Positions 1 through 7,478 of a stretch of DNA of 64,000 nt are shown in pieces. The notes beneath the pieces were generated by a model, which was not told the DNA's origin, made no database searches, and saw only the letters and a program-made list of their open reading frames with translations. The first letter of the stretch is position 1. The number at the start of each line of letters is the position of its first letter. The stretch comes from Shinella granuli (lineage in GTDB: Bacteria; Pseudomonadota; Alphaproteobacteria; Rhizobiales; Rhizobiaceae). The stretch covers positions 1-64,000 of the forward strand of contig NZ_SLVX01000013.1 in NCBI RefSeq assembly GCF_004341885.1. Reading direction: 5' to 3'. The position numbers and the translations under genes are program-made.

Positions 1-60
1 CGTCTCGTCATAGTCTCTCCTGTTCCCGGCATCTAAGCCGAAGTCAGGCAGAAACTCCAC

Positions 61-393
61 TTATCCCCGCTGTGCAGATTTCCCGAGCCAGCTCTTATCA
101 CTCGGGGCTGCGCCGTTCGCGCGCTCACACATTATGCGGTGAACCCCTACCGGGGTGCCGCTTATATTGATTTGGCCGTATCCATACAGGTTCCTTGAAA
201 ATGGCCAAATTAAGCAGTCGTCGCTTTCGACGTCGGCATGATCGTCGATCCATTTTTGTGGAGCGCCCATGGGCGTTCTACCCGCAAGAGGATCGCCATA
301 CCTGTACCAACGAAGATAATGGGCGGTGCAGTATCCGCGCCCTCTCCGGGGGTTGTTGCAACCGGGAATCGAGCATACAGGAGAATTAGCCAT
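61..393 (-). CDS. HNH homing endonuclease-like protein, probably truncated
   Basis: The 110-residue protein starts with a small zinc-finger-like module (C-x4-C, then C and H in YCTAHYLRW) typical of free-standing phage HNH endonucleases, followed by a CLIWPFSR...GYG segment and VHRIMCE, the first half of an HNH fold. It then stops after GAAPSDK and a short unrelated tail, so the usual second half with the catalytic His/Asn and zinc cysteines is missing. I chose ATG at 393 because GGAGGT lies just upstream; a GTG at 405 is also open. It lies antisense to the head operon, as inserted homing genes often do. Probably a decayed selfish gene. Confidence 0.6.
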   Translation of the reverse strand: MANSPVCSIPGCNNPRRGRGYCTAHYLRWYRYGDPLAGRTPMGAPQKWIDDHADVESDDCLIWPFSRNLYGYGQINISGTPVGVHRIMCERANGAAPSDKSWLGKSAQRG

Positions 394-525
394 TCTGACC
401 TCCACGAAAGGTTGGCTTGGTTAGAACGCGTCGTCGGCCTGCCAGCCTTCGGCGCGTTCGCATTTTGTACCACCCTTCAAATTCACCAGCAAGAAAGGAC
501 CGTCCTCGCGGGCGGTGGATTTTCT

Positions 526-1002
526 ATGGCAGTTCAAACAAGTTATCAGGAAACCATCCGCCCGGCCGTCGCAGGCCAGATCGCAAACACGGAAGGCGCG
601 GTGCTGATCTCGCGCACCGTCGCTGACGCCGCCGGCATCGGCTTCGGCAAGGTCGTCCAGGAAGCCGCCGCCGACGGTTCCAAGGATGGCCAGTGCACCG
701 GCGACCTCGATACCGCTGACATGGATGCTTTCAAATTCCTCGGCGTCACGGTTCGCGAGCGTTCCGTGCGCCCGGAGACCCCGAGCAAGTTCGCTCAGTA
801 CGAAAGCGCCCGCATCATGCGCAAGGGCGTGATCTGGGTCGAAGTCGCCGCCGCCGTGAAGGCCGGTGAGGACGTCACCGTAACGCTCGCCTCCGGCGTC
901 CTCGGCACGGCCGCAGTCACGTCCGGCGTCGTCGCCATCCCGAACGCCCGGTGGGATTCGTCCACCTCTGGCGCCGGGCTCGCAAAACTCCGTCTCGGCT
1001 AA
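526..1002 (+). CDS. Phage structural cement protein (Gp24-like)
   Basis: This 158-residue protein resembles the capsid cement/decoration family found directly before the major capsid gene in many phages. An N-terminal AVQTSYQ and RPAVAGQIAN stretch and a beta-rich C-terminal half ending in a repeated Ala/Ser/Gly strand pattern fit that family. Such proteins sit at capsomer contacts and stabilise the shell. The frame stays open upstream, but the family match begins at ATG 526, with a purine-rich GGTGGA before it. The preceding stretch belongs to the antisense HNH insertion, which may have displaced the original ribosome binding site. Confidence 0.7.
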   Translation: MAVQTSYQETIRPAVAGQIANTEGAVLISRTVADAAGIGFGKVVQEAAADGSKDGQCTGDLDTADMDAFKFLGVTVRERSVRPETPSKFAQYESARIMRKGVIWVEVAAAVKAGEDVTVTLASGVLGTAAVTSGVVAIPNARWDSSTSGAGLAKLRLG

Positions 1003-1019
1003 TCGAAAGGAACCGATCA

Positions 1020-1952
1020 ATGAACGTCAACTTCCAGTTCGACGCGCAGGCCGCGATGGGCTTTGTGGTCTCCCAGACCACTCACGTCGAGGCCGCCGTC
1101 AACGAGACCGTCTACCCGGATATCCAGTATCCGGCCCTCATCCCGGTCGACACGTCCGCGCATCCCTTCGCGCAGACCGTCACCTATTACAGCTCGGATA
1201 AATTCGGAGCAGCCAAGTGGATCAACGGCAATGCCGATGACATCCCGCTCGCCGGCACGGAACTGACCCAGCACAAGACCTCGGTCTATGCCGCTGGTAT
1301 CGGCTACGGCTGGGGGTGGGAGGAAATCAACGTCGCCATGATGCTCGGCCGCAACCTCCAGAACGACGACGCTATGGCGGCCCGTCGTGCCTATGAGGAA
1401 ATGGTCGATCGTGTCGCTCTCGCCGGTGATGCTGAAAAGGGCTTCGACGGCCTGCTCGACAACGCCGCCATCACCCCGGCCGCCGCCGTCAATGGCGACT
1501 GGGATGGCACCGGCGCCGATCCGGACTCCATGCTGGCCGACGTGAATGAGGCCATCCTGTCCCAGGCGACTGGCACGCTCTACACCTCGGTCGCGGACAC
1601 GGTCCTGATGTCCAACGGCAAGATCAACACGCTTGCCACGCGCCGCCTCGGCGACACGACCATGACCGTGCTGGAGTTCCTGCGCCGGAACAACACCTAT
1701 ACCGCCATGACCGGCCAGCCGCTGACCATCCGCGGTGTCCGTGGCCTGGAGACGGCAGGCGCCGGAAACACCGAACGTCTGATCGCTTACCGTCGCGATC
1801 CGCAGGTTTTGCGTTTGCATATCCCCATGCCGCATCGCTTCCTGCCGGTCTACCAGGACGGTCCGCTGCGGTGGGTCGTTCCTGGGGTCTTCCGCCTCGG
1901 CGGTCTCGACATCCGCCGCCCGGCCGAAGTCAAATATCGCGACGGGATCTGA
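1020..1952 (+). CDS. Major capsid protein
   Basis: The 310-residue protein is the likely shell subunit. It has the pattern of DUF2184-type major capsid proteins: an N-terminal arm, a TYYSSDKFGAAKW strand region, a GIGYGWGWEE motif, the helix with RRAYEEMVDR, and a C-terminal beta domain ending in VPGVFRLGGLDIRRP. It follows the cement gene by 17 bases with AAGGAA before the ATG. Position and length fit a capsid gene of a contractile-tail phage. There is no obvious fused protease or scaffold, which should lie upstream of the window. Confidence 0.85.
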   Translation: MNVNFQFDAQAAMGFVVSQTTHVEAAVNETVYPDIQYPALIPVDTSAHPFAQTVTYYSSDKFGAAKWINGNADDIPLAGTELTQHKTSVYAAGIGYGWGWEEINVAMMLGRNLQNDDAMAARRAYEEMVDRVALAGDAEKGFDGLLDNAAITPAAAVNGDWDGTGADPDSMLADVNEAILSQATGTLYTSVADTVLMSNGKINTLATRRLGDTTMTVLEFLRRNNTYTAMTGQPLTIRGVRGLETAGAGNTERLIAYRRDPQVLRLHIPMPHRFLPVYQDGPLRWVVPGVFRLGGLDIRRPAEVKYRDGI

Positions 1953-1955
1953 GCC

Positions 1956-2294
1956 ATGGCAAAGGTCACCTCCAGCCACAAGGGTCCGCTCGGTCTTCCG
2001 GGCGGCATCACCCTTCGCCCCGGCGTGCCGACCAACGTCGAGCGCTGGGGCATCATCAAGAACCACGCCGTTGTTCGCTCGTGGATCAATGCCGGCGTGA
2101 TCGAAAGCGACGAGCGTCCCGACGAGCCGAAGGCGGCAATCTCTACCCCGGCCGATGACGACACCGCGGCGGTCGTCGACGACGATGCCCTCGCCAAGCT
2201 CAAGGCGGAAGCTAAGGAACTCGGCATCTCCGTCCACTACCGCTGGTCGGCCGAGAAGATCCAGGAAGAGATCGACAATAAGCTGGCGGAGTAA
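1956..2294 (+). CDS. Small head-region protein with HeH/LEM-like C-terminus
   Basis: A 112-residue protein starting three bases after the capsid stop. The N-terminal part (SSHKGPLGLPGGITLRPGVPT) resembles small phage proteins encoded just after capsid genes. A flexible Asp-rich linker leads to a C-terminal helix-extended-helix segment (LAKLKAEAKELGI...SAEKIQEEID), the pattern of HeH/LEM or SAP-like domains common in head-joining proteins. Its exact role is not known; a head completion or assembly role is inferred from position only. Confidence 0.6.
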   Translation: MAKVTSSHKGPLGLPGGITLRPGVPTNVERWGIIKNHAVVRSWINAGVIESDERPDEPKAAISTPADDDTAAVVDDDALAKLKAEAKELGISVHYRWSAEKIQEEIDNKLAE

Positions 2295-2296
2295 CC

Positions 2297-2689
2297 ATGC
2301 CCTACGTTCAGCCGACCGCAGAGACCTTCAAGGCCCGCTTCCCCGAGTATGCACCCGTATCCAACGCGCTGGTCAATCTCATCCTCGCGGAAGCCTTCGA
2401 CGCGGTCGGCTCAACCTGGCTGGAGCGCGATCGAGCCAAGGCGCAGATGTACCTGGCCGCACACATCCTCTCCATGGAGGGCGAGCCCAGCCGTAGCACC
2501 ACGGGGCAGGGCACGGGCTCAACGGGGCCGGTGAAGCGCTTCAAGGTCGGTGATGTGGAAACGGAGTACGCGGGTGCTGGCAGCTCTTCCGGGGCATCCT
2601 CGGGAGCCAGCGGCTACCTCCAAACCCAGTATGGGCGGATGTATCTGGAACTGCTTCGTAAGAACTTCCCGGCAGTGGCCGTCGTCTGA
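2297..2689 (+). CDS. Head-tail connector, DUF4054-like
   Basis: This 130-residue protein has the all-helical N-terminal shape of DUF4054/gp15-type adaptor proteins: FKARFPEYA at the start, then two amphipathic helices with EAFDAVGSTW and AQMYLAAHIL, then a Gly/Ser-rich flexible loop and a C-terminal segment with YGRMYLELLRKNFP. Such proteins form the ring below the portal. The gene sits between the capsid and the tail completion genes, where an adaptor is expected, and shares one base with the next gene. Confidence 0.75.
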   Translation: MPYVQPTAETFKARFPEYAPVSNALVNLILAEAFDAVGSTWLERDRAKAQMYLAAHILSMEGEPSRSTTGQGTGSTGPVKRFKVGDVETEYAGAGSSSGASSGASGYLQTQYGRMYLELLRKNFPAVAVV

Positions 2690-3168
2690 TGGTCGTCACC
2701 GTCCGCATCAAGCGCCGCGGCGATTTCTCGAAGCTCGGCCGCAAGATCATGACCGCTATCACCGGGCCGAAGCAGGTGAAGGTGGGCTTCGTCTCCGGCG
2801 AATCCGATCAGGAGAATATCAACAAGGCCTTCTACAACGAATTCGGGACCAAGGGCGGTGCCTCCGGCGGCGGATGGGGCGGGCCTGTCCCCGAACGTCC
2901 GTTCATGCGCCTCGGCGTCAAAAAGACCAAGGAGGCGATGAAATCCCAGGTGGCGCCCGCGGCGAAGAGCATCCTGACCGGGCGATCGACGATGCGGCAA
3001 GCGCTGTCAAAGCTTGGGATCATGGGCCAGAGGGACATCAGGGACAGCATCGTAAAGCTTTCCTCCCCGCCGAATAGCCCCGTCACCATCGCGCTGAAGG
3101 GTTCCTCCAACCCGCTCGTCGACACTGGCGAGATGGGGAAAAACGTTTCGTGGAAGATTGACGAATGA
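2689..3168 (+). CDS. Phage head/tail completion protein (gp10/morphogenesis-like)
   Basis: The 159-residue basic protein has features of the HK97 gp10-like or virion morphogenesis families that complete the neck: an N-terminal beta strand with KQVKVGF, a NEFGT motif followed by a Gly-rich loop, PERPFMR, and a C-terminal SPPNSPVTIALKGSSNPLVDTG motif. The E-[FY]-G-T...P-x-R-P[FW] spacing is characteristic of this group. It starts within the stop of the connector gene and overlaps the next gene by four bases, so the three are translationally coupled. Confidence 0.7.
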   Translation: MVVTVRIKRRGDFSKLGRKIMTAITGPKQVKVGFVSGESDQENINKAFYNEFGTKGGASGGGWGGPVPERPFMRLGVKKTKEAMKSQVAPAAKSILTGRSTMRQALSKLGIMGQRDIRDSIVKLSSPPNSPVTIALKGSSNPLVDTGEMGKNVSWKIDE

Positions 3169-3572
3169 CCGCTGCCCTCGCGATCGACCATTTCGCAAAG
3201 TCTTACACGCTGAGGCGGCCAGCCACGGGCAGTTATGTCGACGGCCGCTGGGTCGAAGGCGGAGTACCGGTGGACAGCACCATCCGAGCTGCGGTGTTTG
3301 CGCCGGCGTTGAACGACGTGCTCCGCATGCCCGACGGCGACCGTACCCGCGTCGTCTGGTCGATCTGGACCCGCACGCAACTGCGCGCCTCTTCCGAGGA
3401 CACGAAAACCAGGGGCGATCTCATCCAGGTCGGCTCCTCGTGGTTTCGGGTGTTCAAGATCGCCGACCGCTCGGAAGGCGGCTACTGCAAAGCCTATCTG
3501 GAGCGAGACGTTGAGAGAGACCGATCTGTTTCAAGCACTCCGCCCGTGGTTGATGGCGGCGACTGGCATTGA
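3165..3572 (+). CDS. Putative head-tail joining protein
   Basis: A 135-residue protein of mainly beta character. It starts with the ATGA overlap of the preceding gene and lies at the position where neck or stopper proteins are encoded. The central WSIWTRTQL and QVGSSWFRVF strands suggest a small beta-barrel like other head-tail joining proteins. The family is not certain. Its last 62 bases overlap the next gene in another frame. Confidence 0.55.
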   Translation: MTAALAIDHFAKSYTLRRPATGSYVDGRWVEGGVPVDSTIRAAVFAPALNDVLRMPDGDRTRVVWSIWTRTQLRASSEDTKTRGDLIQVGSSWFRVFKIADRSEGGYCKAYLERDVERDRSVSSTPPVVDGGDWH

Positions 3573-4098
3573 GGTAATAGAAGCGCACCCCTCGGCGCCG
3601 CGGCCTGAGGGTGAGTATGTCGAGGTCAACCTCATTGAGGCCGTCAAGCTCGCTCATGCCGTGACCTATCTCTACGAGGAAGACGACACTCCTGAGTCTG
3701 ACGGGATTAAGGATCTGTACCAGGTCCCGGTTATCCCGTTCGAATGGCTCTATTCCATCAATGTCTATGCGAGCGATCCAGTCGACAAGGCACGGCAGGT
3801 GGTCACGTGGGCGTCGTGTGATGCTGGCGCCTTCCATCTTCACCCGCTCATCGCGCAGCCGATCGAGCGCATTCGCCGCCTTCCGGTTCTGATCGACGGG
3901 AAGTGGGAAGGCCGCGCCCAGTTCGAGCTTGCCATTCGAGGCTACGTCAAGCGCGGCGTCATCACCGATGGTGCCGGCAATGAAATCCAGATCGGCCGCG
4001 TGCCGATCGACGAGGTTCTGGAAGGCACGATCACGCTCGGCCCCACAGACCGACCCGGCCTTGTGTCGGGCGATTATCAAAAGCCAGAAGGAGATTAA
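3511..4098 (+). CDS. Neck/tail terminator protein (gp12-like)
   Basis: The 195-residue protein matches the general layout of phage neck terminator proteins (LIC_12616/gp12-like): N-terminal ETDLFQALRPWL helix, a mixed alpha/beta core with VIPFEWLYSINVYASDP, and a strand-rich C-terminus. These proteins cap the tail and join it to the neck. The start is a TTG inside the previous gene, supported by GGAG seven bases upstream and by the family-like N-terminus. It lies immediately before the sheath gene, as in related phages. Confidence 0.6.
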   Translation: MRETDLFQALRPWLMAATGIEVIEAHPSAPRPEGEYVEVNLIEAVKLAHAVTYLYEEDDTPESDGIKDLYQVPVIPFEWLYSINVYASDPVDKARQVVTWASCDAGAFHLHPLIAQPIERIRRLPVLIDGKWEGRAQFELAIRGYVKRGVITDGAGNEIQIGRVPIDEVLEGTITLGPTDRPGLVSGDYQKPEGD

Positions 4099-4101
4099 TC
4101 T

Positions 4102-5235
4102 ATGGCTGTATTGCCCAAGAGCCGAGTCGTGGATGTCACGGTCACCCGGCAGGACAACTACCCGACCATCACCGGCTTCGGCACGCCGCTGATTGTCACC
4201 GACGAAACGCCCAGCGGCTCCGTCATCAGCGCGTCCATCCGCACCAAGACCTATGCCAGCATGGATGAGGTCTCCGCGGACTGGGATGCGTCCGATGAGG
4301 CCTACAAGGCCGCCAACACCATGCTTTCGCAGCCGGTGCGCCCGACCAGGATCAAGATCGGCTTCCGCCAGACCGATACGGGCGACGACATCGCGGACGA
4401 GTTGGACGCCATCGCGGCCTACGATAACGACTGGTATCAGCTCGTTTTCACCAAATCCATTCGCGGCGTTGACGCCGACGAAGATGCCGCCATTGCTTGG
4501 ACCGAGAGCAAGAACAAGATCCTCTTCCTCGGCTCTGTCGACCCGCTGATGAAGGACCCGGCCGACACGACCAACGTCGCCGCCAAGGGCAAGGGCGAAT
4601 ACGACCGCACGGCGGTGTTCTACAACGCTGTGGCCGCAGAGTACCTTGAGGCGGCCGTTGCAGCCTATACCGCGACCCGGAACTTCGACCGTCCCGACAC
4701 GGCCTATACCGCCAAGTTCAAGCGCATGCGCGGGATCACGGCCCTGAATGAGGCGTCCTCCGTCGTGGAGGCGATCACCGGCTTCGTCCCGGCGCTCGGC
4801 CAGAACACGACGACCGGCCATCTCGCGAACGTCTTCGTCAACATCGGCGGCTCGCTCATGCTTGTCGAGGGCAACGTTCTCTCCGGTGCATTCATCGACG
4901 AAATCCACGCCGCGGACTGGCTCATCGCGCGCACCCAGGAAGAACTGATCGGCATTCTGGCGACGAACGATCGCATCCCGATGACGGACCCAGGCGTCGA
5001 GATCCTGGCCTCGGGCGTTCGCGCCGTCATGAACCGCGCCACTGATGCCGGCCTGATTGCCGAGGACATCGATGACGAGGGCAACCTTGTGCGGTCCTAT
5101 GAGATCACGCCGACCCGCGTCACCTCGATCTCGGCAGCGCAGCGGCGCAATCGTATCGCGCCGCCGATTTCCGGCCTCTTCCGTTACGCCGGCGCGTGCC
5201 ATTACGCGACCGTCGCGTTCACGATGACCTTCTAA
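4102..5235 (+). CDS. Contractile tail sheath protein (DUF3383)
   Basis: The 377-residue protein is a DUF3383-family sheath subunit. It starts with the typical VVDVTVTRQ strand, has an alpha/beta middle that begins around the TYASMDEV region, and ends with GACHYATVAFTMTF, the C-terminal strand that joins neighbouring subunits. Sheath contraction drives the tube through the host envelope. A strong AGAAGGAG site precedes the ATG. The gene is followed after 12 bases by the tube gene, the normal sheath-tube order. DUF3383 sheaths are known from Bcep-type, KPP10-like and related phages. Confidence 0.85.
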   Translation: MAVLPKSRVVDVTVTRQDNYPTITGFGTPLIVTDETPSGSVISASIRTKTYASMDEVSADWDASDEAYKAANTMLSQPVRPTRIKIGFRQTDTGDDIADELDAIAAYDNDWYQLVFTKSIRGVDADEDAAIAWTESKNKILFLGSVDPLMKDPADTTNVAAKGKGEYDRTAVFYNAVAAEYLEAAVAAYTATRNFDRPDTAYTAKFKRMRGITALNEASSVVEAITGFVPALGQNTTTGHLANVFVNIGGSLMLVEGNVLSGAFIDEIHAADWLIARTQEELIGILATNDRIPMTDPGVEILASGVRAVMNRATDAGLIAEDIDDEGNLVRSYEITPTRVTSISAAQRRNRIAPPISGLFRYAGACHYATVAFTMTF

Positions 5236-5247
5236 GGAGCCTGACCA

Positions 5248-5685
5248 ATGGCAAACACTGCACTCACGATGTACAGCTATCTGAACGTCAAGGCGGTTCT
5301 GGCCGGCCGGGACGTGACGGGCCTTTGGGAAGGTGACGACGCGGTCGAGGTGGAAGAACGTTCCCAGGTCGCGAATGAACTCGTCGGCGCCGACGGTGCG
5401 GCGATCGTCTCCATCACGGCCGACCAGTCCGTCTATATCCGCATCAGGCTTCAGCCGAACTCGCCCATCCATCGGTATCTCGACCAGAAGTACCGACTGA
5501 TGAAGAACGGCAAGCTCGACCCGATGACGTTCTCGGTTCGCGATACCGGCAATGGGGAGGGCGGTTCGTCCTCCCAGGTCGTTATCCGCCAGATGGCCAC
5601 CAAACAGCTCGGCGTCAATGCTTCGGTCCGTGAATGGGAGTTGTTCGCGCAAGGTTGGGTCTGGGATACCCAGAATTACAACTGA
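5248..5685 (+). CDS. Tail tube protein (DUF3277)
   Basis: The 145-residue protein resembles DUF3277 tail tube proteins, which always accompany DUF3383 sheaths. Visible features are the N-terminal YSYLNVKAVL strand, the charged loop with EVEERSQVANELVGADG, and the strand SVYIRIRLQPNSP. It polymerises into the inner tube inside the sheath. GGAG lies eight bases before the ATG. It is the last structural gene before the accessory cassette interrupts the tail operon. Confidence 0.8.
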   Translation: MANTALTMYSYLNVKAVLAGRDVTGLWEGDDAVEVEERSQVANELVGADGAAIVSITADQSVYIRIRLQPNSPIHRYLDQKYRLMKNGKLDPMTFSVRDTGNGEGGSSSQVVIRQMATKQLGVNASVREWELFAQGWVWDTQNYN

Positions 5686-5714
5686 CGCCGTCTGAAAATT
5701 GCATCCACGACGTT

Positions 5715-5748
5715 CCTATGCAATCCTGCGTTATGCGGCTTGCATAGG
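5715..5748 (+). promoter_or_regulatory. Perfect 9-bp inverted repeat overlapping the ribosome binding site
   Basis: CCTATGCAA at 5715-5723 pairs with TTGCATAGG at 5740-5748 across a 16-base spacer. A further TTGCAT lies at 5699. The right arm runs into the AGGAGG Shine-Dalgarno of the small YHYH-like gene that starts at 5757. It could be a DNA operator or an RNA hairpin masking the ribosome binding site. It stands at the border between the tail tube gene and the accessory cassette. Confidence 0.5.
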
Positions 5749-5756
5749 AGGGGGCA

Positions 5757-5900
5757 ATGAAGGGATGGATTTGGCTGATTGTCGGCGTCGTCGCGGTTGC
5801 GACCACTGCAATGGCACACGGAGGAGGGTGCCGAAAAAGCTCTCCTCCTGGCAAGTGCTGCCACATGGATAAGAAAGCAGGTGAAGTCCATTGCCATTGA
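5757..5900 (+). CDS. Small secreted YHYH-like protein
   Basis: A 47-residue protein with an N-terminal signal (GWIWLIVGVVAVATTAMA) and a Cys/His-rich mature part: HGGGC, then GKCCHMDK and a final VHCH. This resembles the short YHYH/excalibur-like domain (HGGG...GCH...K.G.YHCH) seen in secreted bacterial proteins often linked to thermonucleases, here with the N-R stretch altered. AGGAGG precedes the ATG. It overlaps the thermonuclease gene by ten bases, so the two are coupled. Export to the periplasm is inferred. Function is unknown. Confidence 0.6.
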   Translation: MKGWIWLIVGVVAVATTAMAHGGGCRKSSPPGKCCHMDKKAGEVHCH

Positions 5901-6391
5901 TTTTGGCCGTTGCGATTGCCTTATTGATGTCTCTGCCCGCGTCCGCGGAGGATGCACTCACTGGTCGCGCCTCAGTCATTGACGGCGACACGATCGAAAT
6001 CAACGGCGAGCGTATTCGCCTAAATGGCATCGACGCCCCGGAAAGCTGGCAGCGCTGCCTGGACGGTGACGGTGGTGAGTATCGGTGCGGCAAAGAGGCC
6101 GCGTTTGCTCTAGACGAGTGGCTTGCCAAGTCCCGGCCGACGCGGTGCGAGTATGTGGAGCGAGACAGGTACGGGCGGTTCGTCGGAACCTGCTTCCGTG
6201 CCGACGGCTACGAGGTGAACCGCTGGTTGGTGGAGACCGGCAATGCACTGGACTGGCCGCGGTACAGCAAGGGCGCTTACGCAGATGCTCAGGACCGCGC
6301 CAAGGCCGGTAACCTCGGCATCTGGCGTGGGGAGTTTACAGAGCCATGTGTCGCGCGCGGCGAGCGAGCAAAGCGCAAGCCTAGCTGCTAG
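5891..6391 (+). CDS. Secreted thermonuclease (SNase-like)
   Basis: The 166-residue protein has a signal peptide ending near SLPASA, followed by a staphylococcal nuclease fold: VIDGDTIEI, RIRLNGIDAPE, a CEYVERDRYGRFVG segment with the catalytic Glu and Arg pair, NRWLVETGNA, and a closing AKAGNLGIWRGEF. Such enzymes cleave DNA and RNA with calcium, here probably in the periplasm or outside the cell. Start is TTG, set by AGGTGAAG upstream and by the signal peptide. Six mature cysteines suggest disulfides. It is not a virion gene and looks like cargo in the tail operon. Confidence 0.85.
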   Translation: MPLILAVAIALLMSLPASAEDALTGRASVIDGDTIEINGERIRLNGIDAPESWQRCLDGDGGEYRCGKEAAFALDEWLAKSRPTRCEYVERDRYGRFVGTCFRADGYEVNRWLVETGNALDWPRYSKGAYADAQDRAKAGNLGIWRGEFTEPCVARGERAKRKPSC

Positions 6392-6463
6392 CCAAGCCTC
6401 CAATCCTTCTGGACAGATCGGCCAAAATTGAGCAGTTTCACCTCTTGTTATGGGGGGGCTGCC

Positions 6464-6979
6464 ATGTTCGGAATATTTAAGTGGCTCACTCGACAAAGAG
6501 GTCGTGATGACGTGCAGCGAATTGGGATCAAAGTCGCTGGTGATCCTGATTTCAATGATCTCGGGCCGCCTCCCGAGAGAATAAGACTGCGCTTCGAAGG
6601 AAGTAACTCGTTACCCCACGATCTTGTCTCTGCCGCCGTGGACGTCGCGCCTATGTACATTCGCAACGGCGGAAGCATCAAGGGCTGCATCAGCAAGATT
6701 GCCGAGAGACTCCCTTCAGCTACAAAGGCCGAACTCAAGATCCTTGAAGAGGGCATAAGGCTGGAGGCGTTTCGAGCAAGCAAACTGCACGACCTTCGGC
6801 GAATGAAGGATGCGGGAATTACACACTGCATACTCAAGTCTTGCCGAGATGAGCGGAATACAGTCACAGAGAACGAGTTGGAGGGGAAGCGAATGACTCT
6901 CCTCCAGGCTCGCAAGCTGGTCGATAAATATGGCGACGAAATTGCCAGAAGCCATTTCGCGGGCGAGGTTAAGTTTTAA
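6464..6979 (+). CDS. Hypothetical protein in accessory cassette
   Basis: A 171-residue protein that I do not recognise. The N-terminus (MFGIFKWLTRQRG) is amphipathic and basic. The middle has VDVAPMYIRNGGSIKGCISKIAERLP, and the rest is helical and charged. Base composition is clearly less GC-rich than in the surrounding structural genes, with many codons ending in A or T, which suggests recent acquisition. A TTG at 6428 is also open in frame, but ATG 6464 follows a G-rich stretch and gives a normal start. Confidence 0.5.
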   Translation: MFGIFKWLTRQRGRDDVQRIGIKVAGDPDFNDLGPPPERIRLRFEGSNSLPHDLVSAAVDVAPMYIRNGGSIKGCISKIAERLPSATKAELKILEEGIRLEAFRASKLHDLRRMKDAGITHCILKSCRDERNTVTENELEGKRMTLLQARKLVDKYGDEIARSHFAGEVKF

Positions 6980-7014
6980 TCGGCGTGATCCGACCATTTC
7001 AGATGGAGAGCAAG

Positions 7015-7212
7015 ATGCTTCGAGAAGCGATTATTCGTTGGCTGCGGTTGGATGAGCGGTACAACCGTAAGACTTTCTCGGTCAGCCACGTCTGTAGGCC
7101 TATGACGGTCGACGAAGCAAAAAAACTCTTGGACGATATGCAGAGGATCTACGCACAGGCATACGATGGCGTCTTCCCGGTAGCTGGCGTCCAAGGAAAG
7201 GGAAGCCTTTAG
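7015..7212 (+). CDS. Small hypothetical protein
   Basis: A 65-residue helical protein (MLREAIIRWLRLDERY...) of unknown function, with an Asp/Lys-rich middle helix EAKKLLDDMQRIYAQAYDG. ATG 7015 follows GGAGAG closely; GTG 6985 and ATG 7003 in the same frame are alternatives. Composition is A/T-richer than the tail genes, like its upstream neighbour. Its end overlaps the stop of the convergent antisense gene by four bases. Confidence 0.4.
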   Translation: MLREAIIRWLRLDERYNRKTFSVSHVCRPMTVDEAKKLLDDMQRIYAQAYDGVFPVAGVQGKGSL

Positions 7213-7466
7213 TAGGGGAAAAGCCCAAACAGATCACTGACCGCTTCGTCACAACGCGCGGCATCAGCCGCATGCCTGCATTCAATGCTTTGTATCGCGG
7301 TCCTGGCATTGCTACGCTTCAACTTTCCAACCTCCGCGTCGGAAAGTCGCTCTTCCTTACCTTCAATTTCCCGCGTGCAAACATCGCCGTTGCAGACAGT
7401 CACCTGCGCTGACGCGCTTGCACATAGCATCGCGGCGAATGCCGCACTCAATAATCCAACCCGCAT
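7209..7466 (-). CDS. Antisense small secreted Cys-containing protein
   Basis: The 85-residue protein has a clear signal peptide (MRVGLLSAAFAAMLCASASA) and a mature part with four cysteines (VCNGDVC, ECRHA, RCDEA), consistent with two disulfides in the periplasm. It is the only minus-strand gene inside the tail operon. Its start lies 12 bases from the start of the tail chaperone gene on the other strand, and GGAGGG stands before the ATG. Transcription against the late operon suggests expression in the lysogen, so lysogenic conversion is a reasonable inference. No family recognised. Confidence 0.6.
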   Translation of the reverse strand: MRVGLLSAAFAAMLCASASAQVTVCNGDVCTREIEGKEERLSDAEVGKLKRSNARTAIQSIECRHAADAARCDEAVSDLFGLFPY

Positions 7467-7478
7467 GGAGCCCTCCAA

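Noticed and set aside
1..36. End of a plus-strand frame and, on the minus strand, an ATG at 11 with GGAGAG upstream
   Set aside because: Each covers only a few codons before the window edge, so neither can be judged; the minus-strand start may be a real partial gene.
3454..5652. Very long minus-strand open frame opposite the neck and sheath genes
   Set aside because: It is an antisense shadow of strongly supported tail genes in GC-rich DNA, has no family resemblance and contains low-information Arg/Asp/Gly-rich sequence.
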